A stretch of DNA of 64,000 bases, taken from NCBI GenBank assembly GCA_026936325.1, contig JAPTHN010000043.1, forward strand, positions 858,137 through 922,136. Direction: 5' to 3'. Positions 44,574 to 58,503 of this stretch are shown one piece after another. The position numbers and the translations under genes were made by a program. The notes beneath the pieces are model-generated. The model was given only the letters and a program-made list of their open reading frames with translations. It had not been told where the DNA came from and did not search any database. Source of the DNA: Platynereis dumerilii (taxonomy: Eukaryota; Annelida; Polychaeta; Phyllodocida; Nereididae). Position 1 is the stretch's first letter. Every line of letters begins with the position of its first letter.

Positions 44574-47289
44574 CTAGAAATCGGGTAACCGCGATGCGGT
44601 GACAAAACTTCACCTTTCATAGTAATTATTTGCAACGAAATGAAAGTGAGAAAACACGGAAATGATATTGGAAATGATAGTGTAAATGACATTGGAAATA
44701 ACATTTGACATGAATGTGAACATGAACATGAACTTAAACATGAACTTAAACATGAACTTGAACATGAACTTGAACATGAACTTTAACATGAACTTGAACA
44801 TGAATGTAATTGCACACATTTTGCATGCAATATCAAACACAGTATCACATGTAATATTTTGCAGTATCAAATATATGCAAAGTTACATGCAATGTATCAA
44901 ACATACAATATCACTTGCAATATCATGCTAATCATATCACATGCAATATCAATTTATTATGTGTAATTTCGCATGTCAATTAAAATGTATGAAGCGTGCG
45001 CAGATACATGGAAGTACTTATAAACTATCTGTCCATGAACTAGTTGTGATGTGACATAATTATAGTTAGCAGACAGATAAACCCTGCAATAAACCCTTAC
45101 TGAAACATGTTAATCAGTTTGTTGCCATACGCTGACTGATACACTGACTGATACACTGACTGATACAGTGACTGACACAAAAATATTTTGAGGGTCAGGG
45201 GATCTTTTCAACTGTCAGAGCTCCAAGAAAAAATTCAGAGAAAGAAAACAAGAGGAGAATTTGAGCTTCATGAATATATATATAGAAAATAACATGGACC
45301 AGTACTTGGACAGTACATGGACAGTACATTGACCTCTACATTGACCAGTACATGATCCAGTGCATGAACCAGTGAATGAACCAGTGCATGAACCAGTGCA
45401 TGAACCAGTACATCAACCAGTACATCAACCAGTACATCAACCAGTACATCAACCAGCACATCAACCAGTACATCAACCAGTACATCAACCAATACATCAA
45501 CCAATACACCAACCAATACATCAACCAATACATCAACCAATACATCGATTAGAGTTATTATGATTGAAACTGGCACCGTTCTTCTAGTCCTGAAAACATA
45601 TCGAAATGACAGCAATTTCTGAAAACATACATTTTTCGGGGTCCGGCGATCTTTTTAACCGTCAGTGATACAAGAAATTGGTTAAACATAGACACTAGAG
45701 GAGAATTTGTGCTTTCCAAATCTATTTTCAGATTCTCCGTAACTTTATTAGGACCGCAGATACGGCCGATTGAAATAATGGTACAATTCTGAAAGGTGGA
45801 CTTCAGAAATTTATGAAAAAATGTAGTTTTTCCCTTAAAATTACTCTAGAACCAAAACGGTTAATTGGAAACATATATAACTTGGCAGGATTATGTGAAC
45901 GGACGATGAAAGTATGCTCAAATAGCTTCACTGAAATAAAATGATTACTTCCTTGTCAAAATGATGATAAATTGTGAAAATTTGACAAAAAACATGAAAT
46001 TTTCAGGGTCCGGCGATCTTTTAAACCGTAAGAGCTACGAAAAAATGTTCAATATATGAAAACTAGAAGAGAATGTGGCCTTTCCGAATCTGTTTTCAGA
46101 TTCTCTGTATCTTAGTTAGGACCGGAGCTATGGACGATTGAAATAGCGCTATCATTGAAAAAATATTATAATATTTCCTTCATTTTTTGACCTTGTGACC
46201 TTTTTGGTGTGACATATGTCAGTCCGAGGACCTTGAAAATTTACACAATCCTTCTAGACTATTGTAGCAAGTATGCCTGCCATTTTTGTAAAAATATCTT
46301 TATTCCTTGCCTGTGTAAAAAAATCAAATGTCAAAAAAGTAAAATTTTTTATCATGTTTGACCTTAAATTTGACCTTGAAAATAAGTTTATAGGTCAAAA
46401 CCAATATGATTTTCAGAATCAGGATGTCAAAATGGGGGGATCAATTAATTATTGTAACTCTCTCGGATCGATATTTCCATGTCAAAAACGCGATAATTTG
46501 TCATATTTTAACATTCTCCGGTTTGCCATATTTGGAATTTTGTAGAAAATTAAGGTAAAATGTTAGAGGAATTTGGATTGCAAATTATAAATTTACATAT
46601 TTTTGTCTGTCTAGAGATAATATATCAAGGTGATATCATGAAAATAACATAATTTTCAGAATTTTGAAAATAAGCACTTTTTGCACTTTAAAGAGCCAAA
46701 TGACCTTGAAAAATGAGGTCAAGGTCAAATTTGAAGGTGGTTATGGGGGTTTTAGGGTATCTTTGGGGGGGTTCACTATACATTGTTATGGCCTAAAATC
46801 GATATTTCAGGGTGAAATTACCAAGGTCACTGGTTTCGATGATGCGGTTGTTACTCAAAATTACATAACTCAAAAAGAAAGCATGACATCATCACAAAAA
46901 TAACTTCTTACCATGGGCCAGACATTTGGGCATCACATCGCATCAATTTTGATACTGTGTGGCTCACAGATCTTGAGATCATGCGCGCAAATCTCGAGCA
47001 CTAAAAATTGATCTGTAGGACCGTGACCTTGACCTACATTCTTGAAATAGGGTTAGATTATGTAATGTACTTGTAGAACTTAGAACCTTAGATAAAAATG
47101 AAATACGCATGTAATTGCCTGTGATATGCTCTTGAGAAATATATGAAAAACAAACTTTAAAATGGCCTGTGACCTTGAAAAATAATTCAAGGTCACTGAA
47201 ACTGGGTCAGTGTAATGAGGTCATGTAATACTATATACCTGATTTTTTTGAAGACATGTTTTCGGCGGAAAAAAAAAAATAAATAATAA
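44574..47289 (-). mobile_element. Type III element, copy III-3, divergent minisatellites
   Basis: CTAG at 44574-44577 and the usual type III end. ACATGAACTTGA-like units lie at ~44707-44800, only about four ACTGACTGATAC units at ~45129-45170, and the third array is mostly CAGTACATCAAC (~45345-45545). The right tail AATAATAA abuts the CTAG of IV-2 with no hairpin between. Confidence 0.75.
45345..45545. repeat. 12-bp minisatellite CAGTACATCAAC of III-3
   Basis: About 16 units, grading from CAGTGCATGAAC to CAGTACATCAAC to CAATACATCAAC. Open on several frames of both strands because 12 is a multiple of three. Confidence 0.9.
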
Positions 47290-49785
47290 CTAGATTTCGA
47301 TAACCGCTAGCGGTAATAAAACTTCACCGAGCAGTTGGTGAAAATAGTCTAAATATGTTTAAGTATAAAAATAAACAAGTATACGAACAAGTATATGAAG
47401 GTATATTGTACATGTTTAAGCAGCTTGCTCAGTGAATGCCCATGTTTAGTTTAGTTTATTTAGTTCAGTGGGTGAAAATAGTCTAAATGTATATAAGTAT
47501 ATAAACAAGTATATAAACAAGTATATAAACAAGTATATAAACAAGTATATAAACAAGTATATAAACAAGTATATAAACAAGTATATAAACAAGTATATAA
47601 ACAAGTATATAAACAAGTATATAAACAAGTATATAAACAAGTATATAAACAAGTATATAAACAAGTATATAAACAAGTATATAAACAAGTATACAAACAA
47701 GTATATAAGCAAGTATATAAGCAAGATATAAAATAATATATAAAATATTATATGAATAAAATATAAAATAGTATCAAAAATATTGTATAAAATGGTACAA
47801 AAAATAGCATAAAAAATGTACCTTATTTATTTGTGATATATTGCAATGCACAAGTTAATGAAGCTAGCGGACAGCCCCCCTTTCCTGGTGAATGCATGTT
47901 TAGCTTAGTTTATTTAGTTTCGTTTAATTTATTTAGTTTACTTTAGTTTAAAATTAGTTTATTGACATCTTTTAGGCAATTACTACACAAATTTTAGTAA
48001 TCATTGGTGTTCCAGTCTGAGTACAGTCATTCGGTTAGGTGAGGAAAAGATGAATTTTTCAGGGTTGACCGATCTTTTTACCTGTTCACGACACAACAAA
48101 ATGTACACAAATTAGAATAAGAGGAGAATCTGAGCTTTCCAAAACGGCTTGTATCATTCATATGACTTTATTAGAACCCGAGATAGAGTTGATTGAAGTA
48201 ATGGTAAAAATATGAAATTTCACCGAAAAATTGACTCTGAAAATATCAAGTTTTGAACTCCAAATTGCTCCCAAAGGTAAACGGTTTGAAGGAGAGACTT
48301 AAAATAGCACAAAATACTGTAAATATGTTAGGATTATATCTCGAAATATTATCAAATTTTTTGAAGACTGACTTCTTTGTCAAAAAAATGTAAATTGGTG
48401 AAATCTTGACCGAAAACATGTATTTTTCAGGGTCCGGCGATCTTTTTAACTAGCAGAAATACGTTAAAATGTATAGAAAATGAATACTAGAGGAGAATTT
48501 GGACTTTCCGAATATGCTTTCAGTTTTTCTGTAGCTTAATTAGAACCGGAGATACAGACCGTCAAAGTTTGTGTGCAAGTGCGAAATTGGAAAATGAGAG
48601 GGTCAATTTTGCAGTAATTTTTTGACCTTGTGACATTTATTGTGCAATGTAGGTCAATCCGATGGACTTAAAACTTTACACATTTCTTCTAGGGTATTGT
48701 AGGACTGACCTGTGAAAAGACTGTAAAAATCCCTTTATTATTTCCTACCTAAAAAAAATTAAATATCTCAAATATCCAATTTTGTCAAATATTTGACCTT
48801 GATTTTGACCTTGAAAATACCTTTCAAGGTCAAAATCTATAATTTCTACAGATTCGCGGTGTATGACTTAGTGGGGGTCATTTGATTATTTGAACTATGT
48901 AGGATCAATATTTACCTGTCAAATTGGCAAAAATAGGCTTATTTTTCATGTCGCGCGGTATGCCATATTTGGAATTTTTTTATAAATCAGCATGAAGAGA
49001 TAAATCAATTCCGATTTCAGGGTTCCAACAATATAGCTCCTGGCTATTATAATTTAAAATATGAACCCAATATGCTGGAAATAACATAATTGTTGGAATT
49101 TTTGAAAATTGAGTGATTTGAACATTAAACAGGTCAAATGACCTTGAAAAATGTGGTTAAGGACAAATTTGAAGGTGGCTATGGAGGTTTTATGGGCATA
49201 TTTGGGGGGGTTCACAATACATTTTATTAGCCTAAAATCGATATTTCAGTGTCAAGTAATCAAGGTCACCAGTTTTGACGACGCGGTTGACACTAAAAAT
49301 TCCATAATTAAATAACTAAGCATGATATCATCATAAAAATGATCGCTTACCATGGATTAGTCATTTACTGTAACAATTGGCTTGAATTCTGAAATTTTCG
49401 AAGTTGCTTATATAGAGATCAGGCGCGCAAACCTCTGAGAGTAAAAATTGACCTGTATGACCTCGACCTTGACCTATACTTTTTAAAATTAGGTCAGTTT
49501 ATGTAGTATAAGTCTATTATATATAGTTTATTAGGAAACTGTAATTGATCAGTTATTACATGAGTAATGGTCAATTGAAATATAGAAAAAATTTATTTCA
49601 AAGGGGTCAATGACCTTGAAAAATAGGTCAGAGGTATAGGGTTACATTGGACAATTTAATTAGGTTACATAGGACTATGTACACAAATTATTTGAAAATT
49701 TTTCGAGAACATTTTTCGGAAAGAAAAATAATAATAAAAATATTTACGAAAATAAGAAACTTCACCTATGGTATAGGTGAAGTTT
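47290..49785 (-). mobile_element. Type IV element, copy IV-2, complete (2.5 kb)
   Basis: CTAG at 47290-47293, ACCGCTAGCGGT palindrome, AAACTTCACC, a long AAGTATATAAAC minisatellite, the shared body and a 5' hairpin at 49757-49785 (13-bp stem, loop GGT). This is the copy that shows the full type IV plan without the foreign insertion seen in IV-1. Confidence 0.8.
47496..47727. repeat. 12-bp minisatellite AAGTATATAAAC of IV-2
   Basis: About 19 nearly perfect units, compared with about nine in IV-1 and three to four in IV-3 (~49995-50040). Long open frames on both strands across it are artefacts. Confidence 0.95.
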
Positions 49786-49787
49786 AA

Positions 49788-52059
49788 CTAGATTCCGATA
49801 ACCGCTAGCGGTAATAAAACTTCACCGAGCAGTTGGTGAAAATAGTCTAAATATGTTTAAGTATAAAAATAAACAAGTATACGAACAAGTATATGAAGGT
49901 ATATTGTACATGTTTAAGCAGCTTGCTCAGTGAATGCCCATGTTTAGTTTAGTTTATTTAGTTCAGTGGGTGAAAATAGTCTAAATGTATATAAGTATAT
50001 AAACAAGTATATAAACAAGTATATAAACAAGTATATATATAAGCAAGATATAAAATAATATATAAAATATTATATGAATAAAATATAAAATAGTATCAAA
50101 AATATTGTATAAAATGGTACAAAAAATAGCATAAAAAATGTACCTTATTTATTTGTGATATATTGCAATGCACAAGTTAATGAAGCTAGCGGTCAGCCCC
50201 CCCTTTCCCGGTGAATGCATGTTTAGCTTAGTTTATTTAGTTTAGTTTAATTTATTTAGTTTACTTTAGTTTAAATTAGTTTATTGACATCTTTTAGGCA
50301 ATTACTACACAAATTTTAGTAATCACTGGTGTTCCAGTATGAGTACAGTCATTCGGTTAGGTGAGGAAAAGATGAATTTTTCAGGGTTGACCGATCTTTT
50401 TACCTGTTCACGACACAACAAACTGTACACAAATTAGAATAAGAGGAGAATCTGAGCTTTCCAAAACGGCTTGTATCATTCATATGACTTTATTAGAACC
50501 CGAGATAGAGTTGATTGAAGTAATGGTAAAAATATGAAATTTCACCGAAAAATTGACTCTGAAAATATCAAGTTTTGAACTCCAAATTGCTCCCAAAAGT
50601 AAACGGTTTGAACGAGAGACTTAAAATAGCACAAAATACTGTAAATATGTTAGGACTATATCTCGAAATATTATCAAATTTTTTGAAGACTGACTTCTTT
50701 GTCAAAAAAATGTAAATTGGTGAAATCTTGACCGAAAACATGTATTTTTCAGGGTCCGGCGATCTTTTTAACTAGCAGAGATACGTTAAAATGTATAGAA
50801 AATGAATACTAGCGGAGAATTTGGGCTTTTTGAATATGCTTTCAGTTTTTCTGTAGCTTAATTAGAACCGGAGATACAGACCATCAAAGTTTGGGTACAA
50901 GTGCGAAATTGGAAAATGAGAGGGTCAATTTTGCAGTAATTTTTTGACCTTGTGACATTTATTGTGCAATGTAGGTCAATCCGATGGACTTAAAACTTTA
51001 CACATTTATTCTAGGGTATTGTAGGACTGACCTGTGAAAAGACTGTAAAAATCCCTTTATTATTTCCTACTTAAAAAAAATTAAATATCTCAAATATCCA
51101 GTTTTGTCAAATATTTGACCTTGATTTTGACCTTGAAAATACCTTTCAAGGTCAAAATCTATAATTTCTACAGATTCGCGTTGTATGACTTAGGGGGGGT
51201 CATTTCATTATTTGAACTATGTAGGATCAATATTTACCTCTCTAATTGGCAAAAATAGGCTAATTTTTCATGTCGCGCGGTATGCCATATTTGGAATTTT
51301 TTAATAAATCAGTATGAAGAGATAAATCAATTCCGATTTCAGGGTTCCAACAATATAGCTCCTGGCTATAATAATCTAAAATATGAACCCTATATGCTGG
51401 AAATAACATAATTGTTGGAATTTTTGAAAATTGAGTGATTTGAACATTAAACAGGTCAAATGACCTTGAAAAATGAGGTTAAGGTCAAATTTGAAGGTGG
51501 CTATGGGGGTTTTATGGGCATATTTGGGGGGGTTCACAATACATTTTATTGGCCTAAAATCGATATTTCAGTGTCAAGTAATCAAGGTCACCAGTTTTGA
51601 CGACGCGGTTGACACTAAAAATTCCATAATTAAATAACTAAGCATGATATCATCATAAAAATGATCGCTTACCATGCATTAGTCATTTACTGTGACAATT
51701 GGCTTGAATTCTGCAATTTTCGAAATTGCTTATATAGAGATCAGGCGCGCAAACCTCTGAGAGTAAAAATTGACCTGTATGACCTCGACCTTGACCTATA
51801 CTTTTGAAAATTAGGTCAGTTTATTTAGTATAAGTCTATTATATATAGTTTATAAGGAAACTGTAATTGATCAGTTATTACATGAGTAATGGTCAATTGA
51901 AATATAGAAAAAATTTATTTCAAAGGGGTCAATGACCTTGAAAAATAGGTCAGAGGTATAGGGTTACATTGGACAATTTAATTAGGTTACATAGGACTAT
52001 GTACACAAATTATTTGAAAATTTTTCGAGAACATTTTTCGGAAAGAAAAATAATAATAA
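49788..52059 (-). mobile_element. Type IV element, copy IV-3 (2.27 kb without hairpin)
   Basis: CTAG at 49788-49791 and the type IV end, with a shortened minisatellite and a body very close to IV-1 and IV-2. The right tail TAATAATAA abuts the CTAG of II-5. Confidence 0.75.
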
Positions 52060-54165
52060 CTAGATGGCTATAACTGACCATGGTCAGTGATGAAGAATTT
52101 ACCAATATATTTATTATTTAAAGGTATATTGTAAATGTTTATGTGTACAGACTATTGTGTGAATGCTAATGCTTAGTTTAGTTTATTTAGTTTATTTAGT
52201 TCAGTTTAGCTTATTTAGTTTAATTTATTTAGTTTAGTATATTTTAGTATAGTGTACTCAGTTTGGTTTATTTAGTTTAGTACATTTAATTTGTTTTATT
52301 GACCACTTGACAAGAAAGAAAACAAATATGAACATTCACGTACTGAGCATCATAGATGTAGTGAGATCAGTATAATGTATCACATTAACAAAGTATGTCC
52401 ATGCAACTTTTATACTCATTTTGTATTTCTTCACTGCAAATTGACTTCTTTTAGCTCAGGGCACTAATTTGGTTATAATAGGTAAAGTTGAATTTTTCAG
52501 GGTTGACCGATCTTTTTAACTATTAATGGTACACCAAAATGAACATTAAATAAAATAAAGAGGAGAATCTGAGGTATTCAGAACTGCTTTCATCATTCCT
52601 ATACCTTAATTAGAACCGAAGATAGAACCGATTGAATTAATGACAAAAATGTGAAATATCACCAAAAAATTGACTCTGAAAATGTCAAGTTTTGAATATT
52701 ATCTTTATCTCAAAGGCAAACGGTTTACAGCAGAGACTTGAAATTGCACACACTACTGTAAAGGTGTTAGGATTACATCTTCAAGGAGTATTAATTTTTT
52801 TGAAGATTGCCTTCTTTGTGAAAAAAATGTTAAAGTGTAAAATCATGACCTAAAACATGAAATTTTCAGGGTCCGGCGATCTTTTTAACTAGTAGAGATA
52901 CGTTAAAATGCATAGAAAACAAATACTAGAGGAGATTACGGCCTTTTCGAATATGTTTTTAGTTTTTCTCTAGCTTAATTAGAACCGGAGATAAAGGCGA
53001 TCAAAGTTTGGCAACAAATGCGAAATTGGAAAATGACCAGTCAATTTAGCTGTCATTTTTTGACCTTGTGACCTTTATTATGCAATGTACATCAATCCGA
53101 TGAACTTAAAACTTTGCAAGGGTCCTCTAGGGCACTGTGGCACCAAACACTGAAGAGATTGTGGAAATTCCTAAATTATTTCCTAGTTAAAAAAATTAGG
53201 TATCTCAAATATCCAATTTTGCCAAATATTTGACCTTGAGTTTGACCTTGAAAATACCTTTCTAGGTCAAAACCAATATTTTTCCCATATTGGAAATATG
53301 TGACAAAGGGGGGGTCATTCTATTATTTGAACTGTGTAGGATCAATATTTATTGCTCTGGAGGGCAAAAATAGGCTGATTTTGCATGTTGCGCGGTATGC
53401 AATATTTGGAATTTTTTTATAAATCAACATGAAGAGATAGATCAATTCCGATTTCAGGGTTCAAACAATCCAGCTGCCGGCTATAAAAGTCTATAATATG
53501 ATCCCGATATCTTTGAAAAAACATAATTGTTGGAATTTTTGAAAATGTAGTGAATTGAAACTTTGACGGGTCATATGACCTTGAAAAATGAGGTCAAGGT
53601 CAAATTTTAAGATTGGTATGGGGTTTAAAGGGGTATATTTGGGGGGGTCCATTATACATTTGCATTACCTAAAATGACTCCTTCATGGATTTTGAACTCA
53701 TGCACCTCAAATTTAGCAAATACACCATACCAAGATGGCCGCCATTCCATAAATACTTAAAATATCAAAATTAAAAATATGTCTTACCATGTCCCATACC
53801 ATAGAGCAACTTTTCGCCCAATCAGCATGCTGCTATCATTTATGGTTTTTGCCGAACTTGAAACAAATCGAAAATGACCTAAATATTCAGTGTGGAATGT
53901 TCCGCTTGAGTGATTTCGATTATTTTTTCGCCAAAGTATAGAATTTTATTGTTCATGGACATAAACTAAAGCAAATTACTCTAGTTTATAAGTTTATTGA
54001 GATTTTGCTCATTAAAATATACTAAAATTCACGCTAAAAAGGTCCTATATACATTAAAAATAAAAATTCAAACTCAGGACCGGAATACAGTAGTCTACAA
54101 GTATACAGGTACATTCACAAAAATAATCAGGAAAATCGAAGCAACTTTTTCGGATATAATAATAA
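52060..54165 (-). mobile_element. Type II element, copy II-5
   Basis: Standard type II end at 52060 with the 16-bp palindrome and AAGAATTTACC. It is more diverged from II-2/3/4 than those are from one another, including a longer TTTAG-rich segment. The right tail abuts II-6 with no hairpin. Confidence 0.75.
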
Positions 54166-56267
54166 CTAGATGGCTATAACTGACCATGGTCAGTGATGAA
54201 GAATTTACCAATATATTTATTATTTAAAGGTATATTGTATAATGTTTATGAAGCAAGTGTACAGACCAAATTGCTCATGCTTAGTTCAGTTTATTTAGTT
54301 TAGTTTAGTTCAGTTTAGCTTATTTAGTTTAATTTATTAGTTTAGTTTATTTAGTATAGTTTACTTGGTTTAATTTAGGAAATATAATTTAGTTTTATCG
54401 ATCACTTGACAAGAACGAAAACAAATGTACTGAGCATAAAAGATATAGTAAGACCAGTTTAATGTATCACATTTACACAATAGGCCCATGCAACTTTTAT
54501 AATCATTTTGTATTTCTTCACTGCAAAATTGACTTCTTTTAGCTCAGGGCACTAATTTGGTTATAATATTGAAAGTTGAAATTTTCAGGGTTGACCGATC
54601 TTTTTAACTATTGATGCTACACCAAAATGAACATTAAATAAAATAAAGATGAGAATCTGAGGTATTCAGAACTGTTTTCATCATTCGTATACCTTAATTA
54701 GAACAGGAGATAGAGCTGAATGAAATAATGACAAAAATGTAAAATATCACTGAAAAATTGACTCTGAAAATGTCAAGTTTTGAACATTATTTTAATCTCA
54801 GAGCCAAACGGTTTACAGTAGAGACTTGAAATTGGACACACTACTGTAAATGTATTAGGATTACATGTCCAAGGAGTATCACATTTTTCGAAGATTGCTT
54901 TGTTTGTCAAAATAAAGTTAAAGTGTGAAATCATGACCGAAAACACAAAATTTTCAGGGTCCGGCGATCTTTTTAACTAGTAGAGATACGTTAAAATGCA
55001 TAGAAAACAAATACTAGAGGAGATTACGGCCTTTCCGAATATGTTTTTAGTTTTTCTCTAGCTTAATTAGAACCGGAGATAATGGCCATCAAAGTTTGGG
55101 TACAAGTGCGAAATTGGAAAATGAGCAGTCAATTTAGCTGTCATTTTTTGACATTGTGACCTTTATTGTGCAATGCACGTTAATCCGAGGAACTTTAAAC
55201 TTTGCAAGGGTCCTCTAGGGTACTGTGGCACCAAACACTAAAGAGATTGTGGAAATTCCTCAATTATTTCCTAGTTTAAAAAATTAGGTATCTCAAATCT
55301 CCAATTTTGCCAAATATTTGACCTTGAGTTTGACCTTGAAAATACCTTTCTAGGTCAAAACCAATATTTTCCCCAGATTGGCAATGTGTGACAAAGGGGG
55401 GGTCATTTCATTATTTGAACTGTGTAGGATCAATATTTATTGCTCAAGAGGGCAAAAATAGGCTGATTTTTCATGTCGCGCGGTATGCAATATTTGGAAT
55501 TTTTTTATAAATCAGCATGAAGAGATAGATCAATTCCGATTTCAGGGTTCAAACAATCCAGCTGCTGGCTATAAGAATCTATAATATGAACCCGATATCT
55601 TTGAAAAAACATAATTGTTGGAATTTTTGAAAATGTAGTGAATTTTAACTTTGACGGGTGGTATGACCTTGAAAAATGAGGTCAAGGTCAAATTTGAAGA
55701 TTGATATGGGGTGTAAATGGGTATATTTGGGGGGGTTCATCATACATTTGCATTACCTAAGGTGACTCCTTCATGGATTTTGAACTCATGCACCTCAAAT
55801 TTAGCAAATACACCATACCAAAATGGCCGCCATTCCATAAATACTTGCAATATCAAAATTAAAAATATACTACGCACTGGCCCGTACTATAGGTCAACTT
55901 TTGGCGCTATGAACATGCTGCTATCATATATGGTTATTGCCGAACTCGAAACAATTCGAAAATGACCTAAATATTCAGTGTGGAATGTTCCGCTTGAGTG
56001 ATTTTGTTTATTTTTTCGCCACTGTATAGAATTTTATAGTTTATGAACAGAAACTAAAGCAAAATACTCTAGTTTATTAGTTTATTCAGATATAGTACAT
56101 CAAAATATACCAAAATTCACACTAAAAAGGTCCTATATACCTTAAAAATAAAAATTCAAACTCAGGACCGGAATACAGTAGTCTACAAGTATACAGGTAC
56201 ATTCACAAAAATAATCAAGAAAATCGGAGCAAATTTTTTCCGGAAACTATAATAATAATAAGAATAA
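54166..56267 (-). mobile_element. Type II element, copy II-6
   Basis: Standard type II end at 54166 and a type II body. The right tail (AATAATAATAAGAATAA) abuts the CTAG of II-7. The displaced hairpin at 58466-58495 is a candidate for its missing 5' end. Confidence 0.75.
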
Positions 56268-58435
56268 CTAGATGGCTATAACTGACCATGGTCAGTGATG
56301 AAGAATTTACCAATACATTTATTATTTAAAGGTATATTGTATATGTTTATGTGTGACTATTGTGTGAATACCCATGCTTAATTAAGTTTATTTAGTTCAG
56401 TTTATTTAGTTCAGTTTAGCTTATTTAGTTTAATTAATTTAGTTTAGTTTATTTAGTATAGTTTACTCAATTTAGTTTATTTAGTTAATACATTTAATTT
56501 TGTTTTATTGACCACTTGACAAGAAAAAAACAAATATGAATATTCAAGTACGTACTTAGCATCATAGATATAGTAAGATCAGTAATGTATCACATTAACA
56601 CAATAGGTCCATGCAACTTTTATACTGATTTTGTATTTCTTCACTGCAAAATTGACTTCTTTTAGCTCAGGGCACTAATTTGGTTATAATAGGTCAAGTT
56701 GAAATTTTCAGGGTTTACCGATCTTTTTAACTATTGATGTTACATCAAAATGAACATTAAATAAAATAAAGAGGAGAATCTGAGGTATTCAGAACTGCTT
56801 TCATCATTACTGTACCTTAATTAGAAACGAAGATAGAACCGATTGAATTAATGACAAAAATGTGAAATATCACCAAAAAATTGACTCTGAAAATGTCAAG
56901 TTTTGAACATTATTTTGATCTCAAAGGCAAACGGTTTACAGTAGAGACTTGAAATTGAAAACACTACTGTAAATGTGTTAGGATTACATGTCCAAGGAGT
57001 ATTGATTTTTTTGAAGATTGCTTTGTTTGTCAAAAACAAGTTAAAGTGAAAAATCATTACCGAAAACATGAATTTTTCAGGGTCCGGCGATCTTTTTAAC
57101 TATTAGAGATACGTTAAAATGCATAGAAAACAAATACTAGAGGAGATTACGGCTTTTCCGAATATGGCTTCAGTAATTCTATAGCTTAATTAGAACCGCA
57201 GATATAGGCCCTCGAAGTTTGGGTACAAGTGTGAAATTGGAAAATGAGAAAGTCAATTTTGCTGTCATTTTTTGACCTTGTGACCTTTATTATGCAATGT
57301 ACATCAATCCGAGGAACTTAAAACTTTTCAAAGGTCCTCTAGGGTACTGTGGCACCAAATGCTGAAGAGATTGTGGAAATTCCTCAATTATTTCCTAGTT
57401 AAAAAAATGAGGTATCTCAAATCTCCAATTTTGCCAAATATTTGACCTTGAGTTTGACCTTGAAAATACCTTTCTAGGTCAAAACCAATATTTTTCCCAG
57501 ATTGGCGATCTGTGACAAAGGGGGGGTCATTTAATTATTTGAACTGTGTAGGATCAATATTTATTGCTCAAGATGGCAAAAATAGGCTGATTTTACATGT
57601 TGCGCGGTATGCAATATTTGGAATTTTTTTATAAATCAGCATGAAGAGATAGATCAATTCCGATTTCAGGCTTTAAACAATCCAGCTGCCAGCTATAAGA
57701 ATCTATAATATGAACCCGATATCTTTGAAAAAACATAATTGTTGGAATTTTTGAAAATGTAGTGAATTGAAACTTTGACGGGTGGTATGACCTTGAAAAA
57801 TGAGGTTAAGGTCAAATTTGAAGGTGGTTATGGGGGTTTTATGGGTATATTTGGGGGGGTTCATTATATATTTGCATTACCTAAAATGACTCCTTCATGG
57901 ATTTCTAACTCATGCAACTAAAATTGAGCAAATACACTCCACAAAAATGGCCGCCATTCCATAGATACTTAAAATATCAAAATTAAAAATATGTCTTTCC
58001 ATGTCCCGTACTATAGAGCAACTTTTGGCACCATCAGCATGCTGCTACTATATATGGATTTTGCTAAACCCGAAACAACTCGAAAACGACGTAAATTTTC
58101 CGTGCGGCATGTTCCGCTTGAGTGATTTTGATAATTTTTTCGCCAAAGTATAGAATTTTATAGTTTATGGACAAGAACTAAGGCAAATTACTCTGGTTTA
58201 TATATTTATTGAGATATAGTACATCAAAATATACTAAAATTCACACTAAAAAGGTCCTATATACGACAAAATTAAAAATTCAAACTCAGGACCGGAATAC
58301 AGTAGTCTACAAGTATACAGGTACATTCACAAAAAAAATCAGGAAAATCGAAGCAAATTTTTTTCGGAAACCGTAATAATAATAATAAGAATATTAACAA
58401 AAACAATAAGAATTTACCATATATGGTAAATTCTT
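56268..58435 (-). mobile_element. Type II element, copy II-7, complete (2.17 kb)
   Basis: CTAG at 56268-56271, type II end, body, AAT tail and a 5' hairpin at 58408-58435 (28-nt perfect palindrome, AAGAATTTACCATA on each strand, no loop). This is the only type II copy in the window with its hairpin directly attached. Confidence 0.8.
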
Positions 58436-58465
58436 AATAATAAGAAGAATAATAGCAAAAACAAT

Positions 58466-58495
58466 AAGAATTTACCATAGGTATGGTAAATTCTT
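58466..58495 (-). other. Orphan type II 5' hairpin
   Basis: A 14-bp stem around GG, identical in its arms to 29713-29742 and preceded by AATAATAGCAAAAACAATA as there. It follows the II-7 hairpin by 30 bp without a body of its own. It is best explained as the displaced 5' end of an outer type II element to the left. Confidence 0.8.
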
Positions 58496-58503
58496 AATAA
58501 TAA

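Noticed and set aside
47446-47731. Tetrapeptide-repeat open frames (also near 38753-39034, 42215-42829, 45268-45615, 59167-59591 and 61893-62275)
   Set aside because: Each is a 12-bp or 4-bp repeat read in several frames on both strands. No start context, domain or non-repeat sequence supports a protein.
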